From assembly GCF_000331305.1 (NCBI RefSeq), contig NZ_KB217478.1, positions 676,904 to 740,903 of the forward strand: 64,000 nt of DNA. The letters are read 5' to 3'. Below the pieces are notes generated by a model. It ran no database searches, was not told where the DNA came from, and saw nothing but the letters and a program-made list of their open reading frames with translations. This DNA comes from Calothrix sp. PCC 7103. Its GTDB lineage: Bacteria; Cyanobacteriota; Cyanobacteriia; Cyanobacteriales; Nostocaceae. Shown in pieces: positions 36,636-44,627 of the stretch; within the stretch, counting starts at the first letter, position 1, and every line of letters begins with the position of its first letter. Made by a program: the position numbers and the translations under genes.

Positions 36636-37699
36636 AAAATAATCCTATAATTTTGGTAGTAGATGACGAGGAACAAAATTTTGATGTTATTGAAATTTTA
36701 CTTTTTAAAGAAGGTTATACTTTACATTTTGCTCAAAATGGTGATACTGCGCTTGATTTTATAGAAAAAAATAAAGTTGATGCAATTCTGCTTGATGTTA
36801 TGATGCCAGAAGTTAATGGAATTGAGGTTTGCCGTCGAATTCGAGCAAATCGCCAACTGGGCTATATACCAATTGTCATGGTGACAGCACTTAATACAAA
36901 AGAAGATTTAGCTCAGTGCTTAGAAGCAGGAGCAGATGATTTTATTAGCAAACCGGTCAGTGGTGTTGAACTCAGAGCTAGAGTTAATTCTATGTTAAGA
37001 ATTAAACATCAGTATGATGCGCTGCAAAATAGTTTGCAATTACGAGAAGATATGGGGAATATGATTTTCCATGATTTTTCTAATCATCTTGTATCGATTC
37101 TTTTAGGTTGTGAAATTTTACGTTTTGGCAAGAATGAATCTCGAAAAGAGAAGCATTTACAATTAATGGAAAATTCAGCAAAACAACTGCAATTGTTAAC
37201 AGATAGTTTATTAATAATGGCAAAGTTAGAGTCTGATAAAATGGTTATTGAACCTGAAGAGGTAATACTTGGAGACATCGTTGAATCTGTGTTAGAAGAT
37301 TTTAGCTTTTTAGCTGAATCTAGAAAAATTCAGATAATTAATGAAGTTGCACCTTTAACGAAAAAAGTATACATAGATAAACAAGTTATACGTAGAGTAC
37401 TTGACAATTTAGTATCAAACGCAATTAAATTTTCTCCTGCAAACAGCTTAGTAAAGCTTTGTGTTGAGTATCCTGATAATATTCAAGCTAGAATAAAAGT
37501 TATTGACCAAGGGAAAGGTATCAGTGATAACTTGAAACAGCGTATATTTGATAAATTTGAAATTGGTCAAGTTGTTAAAGGAATTTCTCAAACAGGTTTG
37601 GGTTTAGCATTTTGTAAACTTGCCATTAATGCTCATCAAGGTCAAATTTTTATACAAGATAACCAACCTAAAGGAACAATATTTACTATAGAACTATAG
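36632..37699 (+). CDS. Receiver-histidine kinase (REC-HisKA-HATPase)
   Basis: A 355-residue protein with the receiver first: DDEE acidic pocket, Asp55 in LLDVMMPEVNG and Lys in ISKPVSG. HisKA follows with His147 in FHDFSNHL (a variant of HDLRNPL), then HATPase (NLVSNAIKFS, GKGISD, QTGLGLAFCK). Such proteins relay phosphate from an upstream kinase into a second kinase step. The start overlaps the stop of the CBS-PAS hybrid kinase (ATGA), so the pair is probably a phosphorelay unit. The coding region ends in an 8-bp tandem repeat (AACTATAG, three copies) containing the stop codon. Confidence 0.92.
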   Translation: MKNNPIILVVDDEEQNFDVIEILLFKEGYTLHFAQNGDTALDFIEKNKVDAILLDVMMPEVNGIEVCRRIRANRQLGYIPIVMVTALNTKEDLAQCLEAGADDFISKPVSGVELRARVNSMLRIKHQYDALQNSLQLREDMGNMIFHDFSNHLVSILLGCEILRFGKNESRKEKHLQLMENSAKQLQLLTDSLLIMAKLESDKMVIEPEEVILGDIVESVLEDFSFLAESRKIQIINEVAPLTKKVYIDKQVIRRVLDNLVSNAIKFSPANSLVKLCVEYPDNIQARIKVIDQGKGISDNLKQRIFDKFEIGQVVKGISQTGLGLAFCKLAINAHQGQIFIQDNQPKGTIFTIEL

Positions 37700-38005
37700 A
37701 ACTATAGAACTATAAAATTTTAATGTCAATAAACTCTAAATATTTGATCACACATCATATGTAGAGACTTTACATGTAAGACTTCTACGTGTGTTTGCGA
37801 ATTAACATCGCAATTTATATAGACCCATCTATATTACCGTAAATTTACGTTGTTACGCTCATATTATTGATTTTAATTTTAGTAATAATACGCTACTCAT
37901 TTTATTAGTAGTACAGTCCATAATATAAGAGAGGCTATTTACAGCTAACTAATATTATGGCAATTTTTCAAAGCTTGTAAATACTTAAAGATATCGCAAG
38001 TTTTT
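37700..38005. other. 306-bp spacer between two kinase operons
   Basis: AT-rich, with the tail of the AACTATAG tandem repeat and the 12-bp palindrome CGTAAATTTACG (37838-37849), whose 10-bp core recurs at 44053-44062. No gene was found. Confidence 0.45.
37838..37849. promoter_or_regulatory. Palindrome CGTAAATTTACG
   Basis: A perfect 12-bp palindrome, 156 bp before the HisKA_2 kinase gene. The GTAAATTTAC core also stands 50 bp upstream of the STAS gene, so a shared operator is possible. Confidence 0.25.
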
Positions 38006-39181
38006 ATGCAAAAACAACACACTATTCTGATAGTAAATAAATCAGCAGAAGAACGAAAACTATATCGTCATTACCTTGAAATAAATTCTTTATATACTCA
38101 CAATATTATTGAATTTGAAACAGCAACTCAAACGCTTATTTACTGCCAAACACAAACACCAGATTTGATATTAGTGGATTTTCTATTACCAGATGCGACT
38201 GTAATTAGTTTCTTAGAAGAACTCAAACATAAAAGTTCTATAACTTACATGCCAGTAGTCGTATTATCTGGGCTGGGAGACGAGACAATTGCAGTTCAGG
38301 TGATGAAAAATGGAGCGCAAGATTATTTGGTTAAAAATCGATTAACTTGCGAAGCGTTAAACCGAGCTTGCAATACTGTAATGGAACGAGTACGGTTAAT
38401 GCGACAAATTGAGCTGCAGCAACACAATGTACAACAGCGAACTATTGACCTAGAACAGGCAAACGCCCTATTACGGAGTGAAATTACAGAAAGAATGCGA
38501 GTTGAAAACGAACTGCGGCAAAGCGAAGCTAAAATTCGGCGTTCACTCGAAGAAAAAGAAACTTTACTCAAAGAAATTCATCATCGTGTTAAAAACAATC
38601 TGCAAATCATTTCTAGTCTTCTGCGTATGCAGTCGCGACGTCCTCTTGATGAAACAACTCTTATCTTATTTCAAGAATCCCAAAACCGTGTACAGTCTAT
38701 GGCATTAATTCATGAACATTTGTACCAAGCTTCAGATTTATCTCAAATCGATTTTGGTGATTATATTCGCAGTCTCACAGATAATTTGTTCCGCAGCTAC
38801 GGAGTTAGTCAGCGATTTATTAAACTAGATATTGAAACAAATGCTCTTAAGCTTTGCCTTGATACAGCAATCCCTTGTGGGTTGATAATTAATGAGCTTG
38901 TCTCTAACTCCCTAAAGTATGCTTTTTCAAATCAACGTTACTATGGAATTCACGGAAAAATTACTATTTATCTTCAGCAAGATAGCGAAAATAGTTTCAA
39001 GCTTACAGTTGGTGATAATGGCATTGGGATCGATGAAAATTTGGATTGGCAAAGTACAAACTCGCTTGGGTTGAGAATAGTGCATAACTTGACGAGGCAA
39101 CTGAAGGGCAAAATCTCGCTCAAAGGTGATTGCGGTGCAGTATTCCATATAAACTTTCCTACACTAGAGAAATTTAAGTAA
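38006..39181 (+). CDS. Receiver-HisKA_2 histidine kinase
   Basis: A 391-residue protein. The receiver keeps the phospho-acceptor Asp58 (LVDFLLPDA) and the Lys-containing end (DYLVKNRL), but the usual acidic DD pair after strand 1 is replaced by Asn-Lys (ILIVNKSAEE), so Mg2+-dependent phosphorylation may be impaired. A coiled coil leads to a HisKA_2 domain with His192 in EIHHRVKNNLQIISSLLRMQ, then an HWE/HisKA_2-type HATPase (NELVSNSLKYAF, LGLRIVHNL). It is 4 bp from the next receiver-kinase gene, hence an operon. Confidence 0.9.
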   Translation: MQKQHTILIVNKSAEERKLYRHYLEINSLYTHNIIEFETATQTLIYCQTQTPDLILVDFLLPDATVISFLEELKHKSSITYMPVVVLSGLGDETIAVQVMKNGAQDYLVKNRLTCEALNRACNTVMERVRLMRQIELQQHNVQQRTIDLEQANALLRSEITERMRVENELRQSEAKIRRSLEEKETLLKEIHHRVKNNLQIISSLLRMQSRRPLDETTLILFQESQNRVQSMALIHEHLYQASDLSQIDFGDYIRSLTDNLFRSYGVSQRFIKLDIETNALKLCLDTAIPCGLIINELVSNSLKYAFSNQRYYGIHGKITIYLQQDSENSFKLTVGDNGIGIDENLDWQSTNSLGLRIVHNLTRQLKGKISLKGDCGAVFHINFPTLEKFK

Positions 39182-39185
39182 ACCT

Positions 39186-40286
39186 ATGAATTCTATCTAT
39201 ATATTAATAGTAGAGGATGAACAACTAGTTGCTGATGACTTACGTGAAACGCTAGAGTTTTTAGGTTACTCAGTCTCTGATTTAGTTGCGTCGGGAGAAG
39301 AAGCAATCCTCCAAGCTGAAGTCAAAAAGCCAAATTTAGTACTCATGGACATTCGTCTCGAAGGCAAAATGGATGGGATTGAAGCATCGATGCAGATTAA
39401 ATCGCTATTTGACATTCCTGTAGTTTACCTTACTGCCAACGCAGACCAAGCGACGCTTGAGCGTGTGAAAACGTCACAACCTTTTGGTTATATATTAAAA
39501 CCTTTTGACGAAAAAACACTTGCAACCACAATTGACATTGCTCTTTCCCGTCATGAAGCAGAAATAGATATCAAGAATTTAGCTAAAGCCGATAAAAACG
39601 TTGCTGAATTGCGAATTCAGAAACAATCTCAATATATTTGTATGGCAGCACACGAGTTCCGCAATCCTCTAACTACAATTAAACTTTGTGCGGAAATCCT
39701 CAAAGCACATAATGGTTATGAGGATAAAAAACACAAGCATCTTCAATGCATTGAAACAGCTACTGAGAGTTTAATTGAATTATTAGAAGACATCTTAATT
39801 TTAGGTAAAACTCAATCTGGAAAACTTACATATAACCCTTGTTTGATTGATGTAATTGCTTTTTGTGAAGAAATCCTTGAATCACTGCAAATGACTATTA
39901 ATCAACAGTACACTATAGAGTTTACTGTTCACGGTGAAGGGCGCTTTGCTAACCTGGATAAACACTTACTATGGCATCTACTTAATAATTTACTATCTAA
40001 TGCTATTAAATATTCGGGTGCTTCTTCTTTGGTTTCGTTGGTACTCATTTGGGAAACAGATTTTATTTGTTTTCAAGTTCAAGACCAAGGTCTGGGAATT
40101 TCAGAAGAATTGCATAACCACTTGTTTGAGCCATTTCAACGTGGGACTAATGTCAGTGAAATATCTGGTACTGGCTTGGGACTTACAATTGTAAAACAAT
40201 GTGTAGATTTACACAAAGGAACAATTGATTTTGTAAGTCATGTTAATATGGGTACAACTTTTTTTGTCAAACTTCCTCGAATATAA
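39186..40286 (+). CDS. Receiver-histidine kinase (REC-HisKA-HATPase)
   Basis: A 366-residue protein. The receiver has EDE, Asp55 in LMDIRLEGKMDG and Lys in LKPFDE. HisKA has His156 in AAHEFRNPLTTI, and HATPase is complete (NNLLSNAIKYS, GTGLGLTIVKQCVDLHKG). The kinase half closely resembles those at 50938 and 55986, including the FxRxxNV...ISGTGLGL segment, so they are paralogues. It is the middle gene of a three-gene run with the HisKA_2 kinase before it and the ATPase-less PAS-HisKA protein after it. It probably passes phosphate between kinases. Confidence 0.92.
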   Translation: MNSIYILIVEDEQLVADDLRETLEFLGYSVSDLVASGEEAILQAEVKKPNLVLMDIRLEGKMDGIEASMQIKSLFDIPVVYLTANADQATLERVKTSQPFGYILKPFDEKTLATTIDIALSRHEAEIDIKNLAKADKNVAELRIQKQSQYICMAAHEFRNPLTTIKLCAEILKAHNGYEDKKHKHLQCIETATESLIELLEDILILGKTQSGKLTYNPCLIDVIAFCEEILESLQMTINQQYTIEFTVHGEGRFANLDKHLLWHLLNNLLSNAIKYSGASSLVSLVLIWETDFICFQVQDQGLGISEELHNHLFEPFQRGTNVSEISGTGLGLTIVKQCVDLHKGTIDFVSHVNMGTTFFVKLPRI

Positions 40287-40324
40287 CCATCGTATTTCAT
40301 ACTTTACAATTTAAAAATGAGATT

Positions 40325-41065
40325 ATGTTATACCAAGAACAATTAGAAATACTAATAAGGCAATTACAAAATGAATTACACCAAATGCATGATAAATTTA
40401 TGGATGAGAAACATAACTTTAATAAATTAGAGATTAAATATAACACTTTGAAAGAGCAGTTAGTGCAAGAAAATAAGTTGTTACGTCAAATCATAGATAC
40501 TAGTTCTAACCTAATTTTTGTTCACGATTCTAACAATAAATTTGTCTTAATCAATCAAGCTGTTGCTCAACTTTATAACACATCTATTGAAAAAGTAATT
40601 GGTCAAAGTAATGATATTTTGGGTTTGAATGAGCTTGACCTGTTAAGTTTATCACAACTCAAAAAAGAATCGGTATTAATTACGCAAGAATCTTTAGTTT
40701 TGCCTACAAAAGAAACACGTTATTTTGAAATTACTAGGTATATAATAGCTTTTGACAATTATAAAAATTATACTTTATGCGTCTGTGTTGATATGACAGA
40801 TGATAAGTTACTTGAAGAAAAACATGACTCAAGTAGTAAAGAGCAAGCAAAGCTTCGAGAAATGATATCCAATTTTATTAATATTACTTCTCACGAATTC
40901 AGAACTCCTTTAACTACTATTTTAAGTTCAACAGAACTACTTGAACAATATGGTAAAGATTGGACTGAAGAAAAAGCTCTATTTCATTTAAATCGCATCC
41001 AATCTTCAGTACAGCATATGGTGTTGATGCTAGACAATTTGTTATTTTTAGAAGATAATCTTTAA
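40325..41065 (+). CDS. PAS-HisKA protein lacking an ATPase domain
   Basis: A 246-residue protein. An N-terminal coiled coil (1-50) is followed by PAS (about 52-160: IDTSSNLIFVHDSNNKFVLI) and a complete two-helix HisKA with His190 in TSHEFRTPLTTILSS. It stops right after the second helix (LDNLLFLEDNL). No HATPase is encoded, and none was found in any frame of the downstream spacer. It could be a phospho-transfer/dimerisation partner of the adjacent paralogous kinase, a dominant-negative form, or a recent truncation. It lies 38 bp from the preceding gene and is likely co-transcribed. Confidence 0.82.
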   Translation: MLYQEQLEILIRQLQNELHQMHDKFMDEKHNFNKLEIKYNTLKEQLVQENKLLRQIIDTSSNLIFVHDSNNKFVLINQAVAQLYNTSIEKVIGQSNDILGLNELDLLSLSQLKKESVLITQESLVLPTKETRYFEITRYIIAFDNYKNYTLCVCVDMTDDKLLEEKHDSSSKEQAKLREMISNFINITSHEFRTPLTTILSSTELLEQYGKDWTEEKALFHLNRIQSSVQHMVLMLDNLLFLEDNL

Positions 41066-41949
41066 AATAATTAATTATGGCTTATACAAAAATCTAAATT
41101 AAATGCTAAGAAGCAATCAAAAAAATATAATAATATAATCATCATACAAATGAAAGTTTAAATTCGGAAAATACAAAAATCAATATCTAAACCGAAAATT
41201 CTTAGGTTAGGTTGAGGAACGTAAACGTAGTTTTCTCGTAGAGTAGGAATATAATAACTACTCTGCGGGAAAACTTGTGTTTGATGCGCCTCTCGCGCAA
41301 TTTTGGCAAATGAGTTGTTGTTGTCTAGATACTGACTTTTTACGGTATGTTGAAAACCTCTCCCCCGACCCCTCTGCTTTGAGAAAAGGAGGTTAGCTCA
41401 CATCTTGCACCAACGTATTAATACTTAATTTTATCGTTGTTAATAAACATAATTTTTATCATTAACACGAAAAAATAGGTATTTGCAGCCTGCGTAGGCA
41501 GGCTGTGTTCGTATAGTCCCACCCAAGCGCGGGTGTAGGTGCAAGTTAGAAGTTAGGGGAATAGGTTTTACATTGGTTTTTCCACATAACGTGAAAAGTC
41601 AGGTCTAGATATCCATACAGACGAAGATATAATTGATATGTATTGCAGCTTGAAAGCCAAGGAATTACCTTTTCAGCAAGTATTTCAATAAAGTGTATTT
41701 TACGTAGGTTCAAAATTTAGCATATCTTCATAAAAAATGATATTGACTGTGTAATAGAGCTTTTTAACTTATCTTGTCTTCATAATAAATAATAAAATAT
41801 ATAAATTCATCATTACATAACAAAAAACTAGTTGATATCAAACAAATAATCAAACATAATATACATTTGAAAAAACAGTAACATTAGCAATTACATAAAT
41901 ATCATAATAGTTTTATTATAAAAAGTATAGATGAGTCAAAAACAAAAAT
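41066..41949. other. 884-bp non-coding, repeat-rich spacer
   Basis: No gene was seen. It contains GAGGAACGTA-type repeat remnants (about 41214-41275), a pyrimidine-rich CTCTCCCCCGACCCCTCTGC stretch (about 41359-41378) common in cyanobacterial spacers, the hairpin at 41486-41505, and a very AT-rich final 200 bp upstream of the small membrane protein gene. Confidence 0.55.
41486..41505. repeat. Hairpin CAGCCTGC-GTAG-GCAGGCTG
   Basis: Perfect 8-bp stem with a GTAG tetraloop, a dispersed cyanobacterial intergenic hairpin related to those at 3709 and 18868. Confidence 0.6.
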
Positions 41950-42240
41950 ATGAAATCACAATATTACAATAGACACCATAATCAAACAGTTGTAAATTCA
42001 AGCTTACAATCCAATAAAATAAATATTATCTTAATAGGCACCTTTATCATGGTAAAACTATTAGTAGCAGGTTGCTTAAGCATTCAATTTATAGGCCATT
42101 GGATGAATTATTATAACCAAACAGGAAATAGCTATCCTACTTCCTTACCTTGGATAAACAACAAATCTGAGTGCGAACACCGAGGTCGAGAATGGCAAGG
42201 TGGAAAATGTTGGGATTCAGAACATAACATGCTTTTTTAA
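41950..42240 (+). CDS. Small single-span membrane protein with C-terminal Cys motif
   Basis: A 96-residue protein. One membrane helix (about 24-50, INIILIGTFIMVKLLVAGCL) is followed by a short extracytoplasmic tail ending in CEHRGREWQGGKCWDSEHNM, where two cysteines could form a disulphide. I do not know the family, though similar CxxxGxxWxxGxCWDxEH tails occur in other cyanobacterial small proteins. Its placement inside the signalling island, facing the STAS/anti-sigma pair, gives no clear function. Confidence 0.55.
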   Translation: MKSQYYNRHHNQTVVNSSLQSNKINIILIGTFIMVKLLVAGCLSIQFIGHWMNYYNQTGNSYPTSLPWINNKSECEHRGREWQGGKCWDSEHNMLF

Positions 42241-42904
42241 AAGGCGCCTCCATACAGCTAATGCATGTTGGGGACAGGCAATAAATAACTGTGTATAAGG
42301 ATTTAGGCACCTGTATAATTTAGAGTTATCAGGAGAGATCGCACCAACTAGATGTATCGTCATGCGCTACCAGGCACGAGGGTCACGAGCAGCTTACTGG
42401 TACTATAAATTGCAAGCTAACTTACCGATTTTCCCGTCTTCGAGAGATAAAGCAAAAAAGAGCAAGTACAGCGAGTAAAAGTTGATATTTATTGGCTGTT
42501 GTAGGATGGTGCTGATGTAAATCAAATTCCCATTGGCATTGAGATACACTGGGTATTGACCACTTAAGATTTTTTGGCATTTAGGGCACTTGTCAACAAG
42601 TAAACATTTATGTACTGGACAAGCGAGTAATATTTCGCAGTCCCATATCGAACGACAATAATTAGCTTCTGTTAAGCAATAAGGGCAAACTTTAACAGAA
42701 ATTTGTTATTATAGCTATAAAAAATTTGCGTTTTAATATCGCTATTTCTCACAAGTGACAAATGGCGCCAACGGTTTAGCTAAAAAAATGCTGAATTCCC
42801 GGATTTCTCACAAAGCTATCGCAAGAGCAGTCAAGACTGATAATTACAGATTGCACTTCAGCTTGTGTAAGAACAAATGTATGCGTTAACATATCCTTTT
42901 ATAA
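42241..42904. other. 664-bp spacer carrying a transposition-gene remnant
   Basis: Between the small membrane protein and the convergent anti-sigma kinase gene. The only coding trace is the TniQ-like remnant at 42422-42705 on the minus strand. No transposon ends were recognised around it. Confidence 0.5.
42422..42705 (-). pseudogene. TniQ-like transposition protein remnant, frameshifted
   Basis: Read on the minus strand, a startless frame from 42705 gives VCPYCLTEANYCRSIWDCE, then LACPVHKCLLVDKCPKCQK. After a frameshift around the LSGQY codons, SQCQWEFDLHQHHPTTANKY and LLLAVLALFCF continue to a TAA at 42422-42424. The spaced CPxCL...CPxHxCLLxDxCPxCQ...CxxxFD pattern matches the N-terminal zinc-binding region of TniQ proteins, which guide target choice in Tn7-like and related transposons. 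The N-terminal start and most of the C-terminus are missing, and a frame break is present, so it is not functional. Confidence 0.6.
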
Positions 42905-43324
42905 TTAAAACTTTTTACTCATGAACAAGCAGTAACGATTATCTGGTTGGACTTTGTAATTTAATTCATCTGCAATGGAATACATAATTTTTAAGCCACG
43001 TCCCCTTTCATTCAAATTATCATCTAATTCGGGTATTTCTTTTAACATATGTTCAATGTTAAATGGTTTGCCCAAGCAAAAAATACGAATTTCAATATGT
43101 TCTTCACATCGAGTAACTTCCAGTTGGATTGGTGTTTCTACTGGTAACTCTTTATGAGCATGTTCAACAATATTAGTCAATCCTTCTATAAGAAGAGTTT
43201 GACATTCCCACCAAATAGTTTTATTGTGAATTGGTGGTTGATTAATTTGCTCAAACCATAATAATACTTGTGCTGATATGTTGATATCTGTCGGCACTTC
43301 TAAATAAAATTTTTTGATTTGCAT
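42905..43324 (-). CDS. Anti-sigma factor serine kinase (RsbW/SpoIIAB-like HATPase)
   Basis: A 139-residue single-domain GHKL ATPase. The N-box is LLIEGLTNIVEHAHKE (Glu and Asn for Mg-ATP), and the G-region is ERGRGLKIMYSIADEL. Proteins of this type phosphorylate a STAS partner and hold a sigma factor or other target. A STAS gene is encoded upstream on the same strand (43677-44003), 352 bp away, and the two together form a partner-switching pair. The spacer between them holds a dispersed repeat. No PP2C phosphatase or sigma factor lies next to them. Confidence 0.88.
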   Translation of the reverse strand: MQIKKFYLEVPTDINISAQVLLWFEQINQPPIHNKTIWWECQTLLIEGLTNIVEHAHKELPVETPIQLEVTRCEEHIEIRIFCLGKPFNIEHMLKEIPELDDNLNERGRGLKIMYSIADELNYKVQPDNRYCLFMSKKF

Positions 43325-43676
43325 TATTAAAGTTGAAACTCATTATAAAATCATCTAATAAAAACATTAATAAATTTTCAAAATTTTTATCATATGTAGT
43401 ATTAGAGGCTATCTCAAAAGTGTCCTTGATTGTGACACGAAGCGTAGCGATTCTTATTTACAAGTAGCGGAACTCGCTTGTAACAATTAATATCATATTC
43501 GAATTTTCAAACATCCTCTTAACAATGCCACAAAAAAATTAAATATACTAGATAAAAACTTAAAGATGTTGAAGTACAAGTAAACAATCAATAAACAATC
43601 TTTAAATACAATAAGTTTCTGAAGTAATCATCTTAATTTTTTAGGCATTTGTAATACTTACTTATTTTGCTTATTT
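43325..43676. other. 352-bp spacer with dispersed repeat between HATPase and STAS genes
   Basis: It contains a repeat tract (about 43405-43520) whose end TTTTCAAACATCCTCT is also found near 22453. AT-rich otherwise; no gene was seen. Confidence 0.45.
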
Positions 43677-44003
43677 TTAGTTACTTGCTGTAAATTGACT
43701 TTCAAATTCATCTTTGTTCATATAAATTTGAAAAATACGTTCCAGCTTTGTTAGTTCAAATAACATTTTTACTTGTTCGTTAACTGAACAAAGAAAAAGT
43801 TTTCCTCCCGCTGACTTGGTAGCTTGCATTGATGCTACTAAAGCACCAAGTCCAGAACTATCTACAAATTCTACATTTTGTAGGTCAACCAATATTACAT
43901 TTTTTCCAGAATTGAGAAAATCAGTAACATCACGTCTTACTTGGTTCCCAGCAACTACATTCAAAATGCCAGAAGGTTTGATAACTTGAATATCTGAATT
44001 CAT
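43677..44003 (-). CDS. Anti-sigma factor antagonist (STAS domain)
   Basis: A 108-residue stand-alone STAS domain of normal length. The conserved phosphorylation site is in VEFVDSSGLGALVASM, where the first Ser is the likely target of the RsbW-like kinase. Unphosphorylated, it should sequester that kinase and free its target. Its start is 624 bp from the divergent large hybrid kinase gene, and the palindrome GTAAATTTAC lies 50 bp upstream. Confidence 0.93.
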   Translation of the reverse strand: MNSDIQVIKPSGILNVVAGNQVRRDVTDFLNSGKNVILVDLQNVEFVDSSGLGALVASMQATKSAGGKLFLCSVNEQVKMLFELTKLERIFQIYMNKDEFESQFTASN

Positions 44004-44052
44004 AATATTCCTAAATTGCTGATAGTGTTATACCGTAATTATATTGTAGAAC

Positions 44053-44062
44053 GTAAATTTAC
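44053..44062. promoter_or_regulatory. Palindrome GTAAATTTAC
   Basis: A perfect 10-bp palindrome 50 bp upstream of the STAS start, sharing its core with 37838-37849. Confidence 0.25.
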
Positions 44063-44269
44063 AACATGCAATATAATTTTCAAAATCTAATTTTATTTGG
44101 GCTTTTAAGAACCTTTAAGAAAAGAAATCATACCTGTATTTAGATTGCGAACATTACTAAAACCGTAACCAAAGTTAGCCTCGATTATCTTGAACATCAA
44201 AACTTGGCTTTCTCATATTTTTCAACTAATCGTTTAGTAAGTATGAATGTTTTAGATAGATAATAAACC

Positions 44270-44333
44270 TCACCTTCGCTATAGCTATCTTCCTTATTGA
44301 TAAGGAAAATGGGAGACAGCAAGCAGAAGGTGA
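44270..44333. repeat. 64-bp imperfect hairpin
   Basis: Outer arms TCACCTTC (44270-44277) and GAAGGTGA (44326-44333), inner arms TTCCTTAT/ATAAGGAA around a TG loop. It lies in the divergent spacer. It may be a dispersed repeat, a terminator, or the core of a small RNA. Confidence 0.4.
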
Positions 44334-44627
44334 GAAAATTATATATCAAATGTGTAAGATTGAGCATTTGATCCCTTGCGTTTTAATGCTATCACACGTT
44401 TTTTTTATTAGTGTATACAAACATGTTTATTATGTTTATTTTAAAATAAAAATTGTTTGTTTTTCTCCAAATTTAATATTTTTTTAGGTATCAGTAGAAA
44501 CACGTCATTCATAATTTTTTATTTTAATTATTACAGTATAACTACCATACTCTTTTTTCTGAAAAAATGTTAATACTTAAATGCATTGCTTTAAAGTAGT
44601 TCATTTTTTATTGATTGACATTGGCAA

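Larger units (their letters stand above)
44004..44627. other. 624-bp spacer between STAS gene and large hybrid kinase
   Basis: AT-rich divergent promoter region with the palindrome at 44053-44062 and the 64-bp imperfect hairpin at 44270-44333. No gene was found. A small RNA from the hairpin cannot be excluded. Confidence 0.45.

Noticed and set aside
37680-37716. AACTATAG tandem repeat as a phase-variation switch
   Set aside because: The stop codon lies in the first copies, and loss or gain of a later 8-bp unit would not change the protein, so switching is unlikely.
22345-42705. CRISPR-associated transposon targeting tRNA-Ala
   Set aside because: Only a broken TniQ-like fragment exists, 20 kb from the tRNA, with no TnsB, TnsC or Cas12k gene and no transposon ends.
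42905-43324. Anti-sigma kinase gene as a truncated two-component kinase
   Set aside because: The short GHKL domain has the RsbW-type layout and a STAS partner gene nearby, so it is complete as it is.
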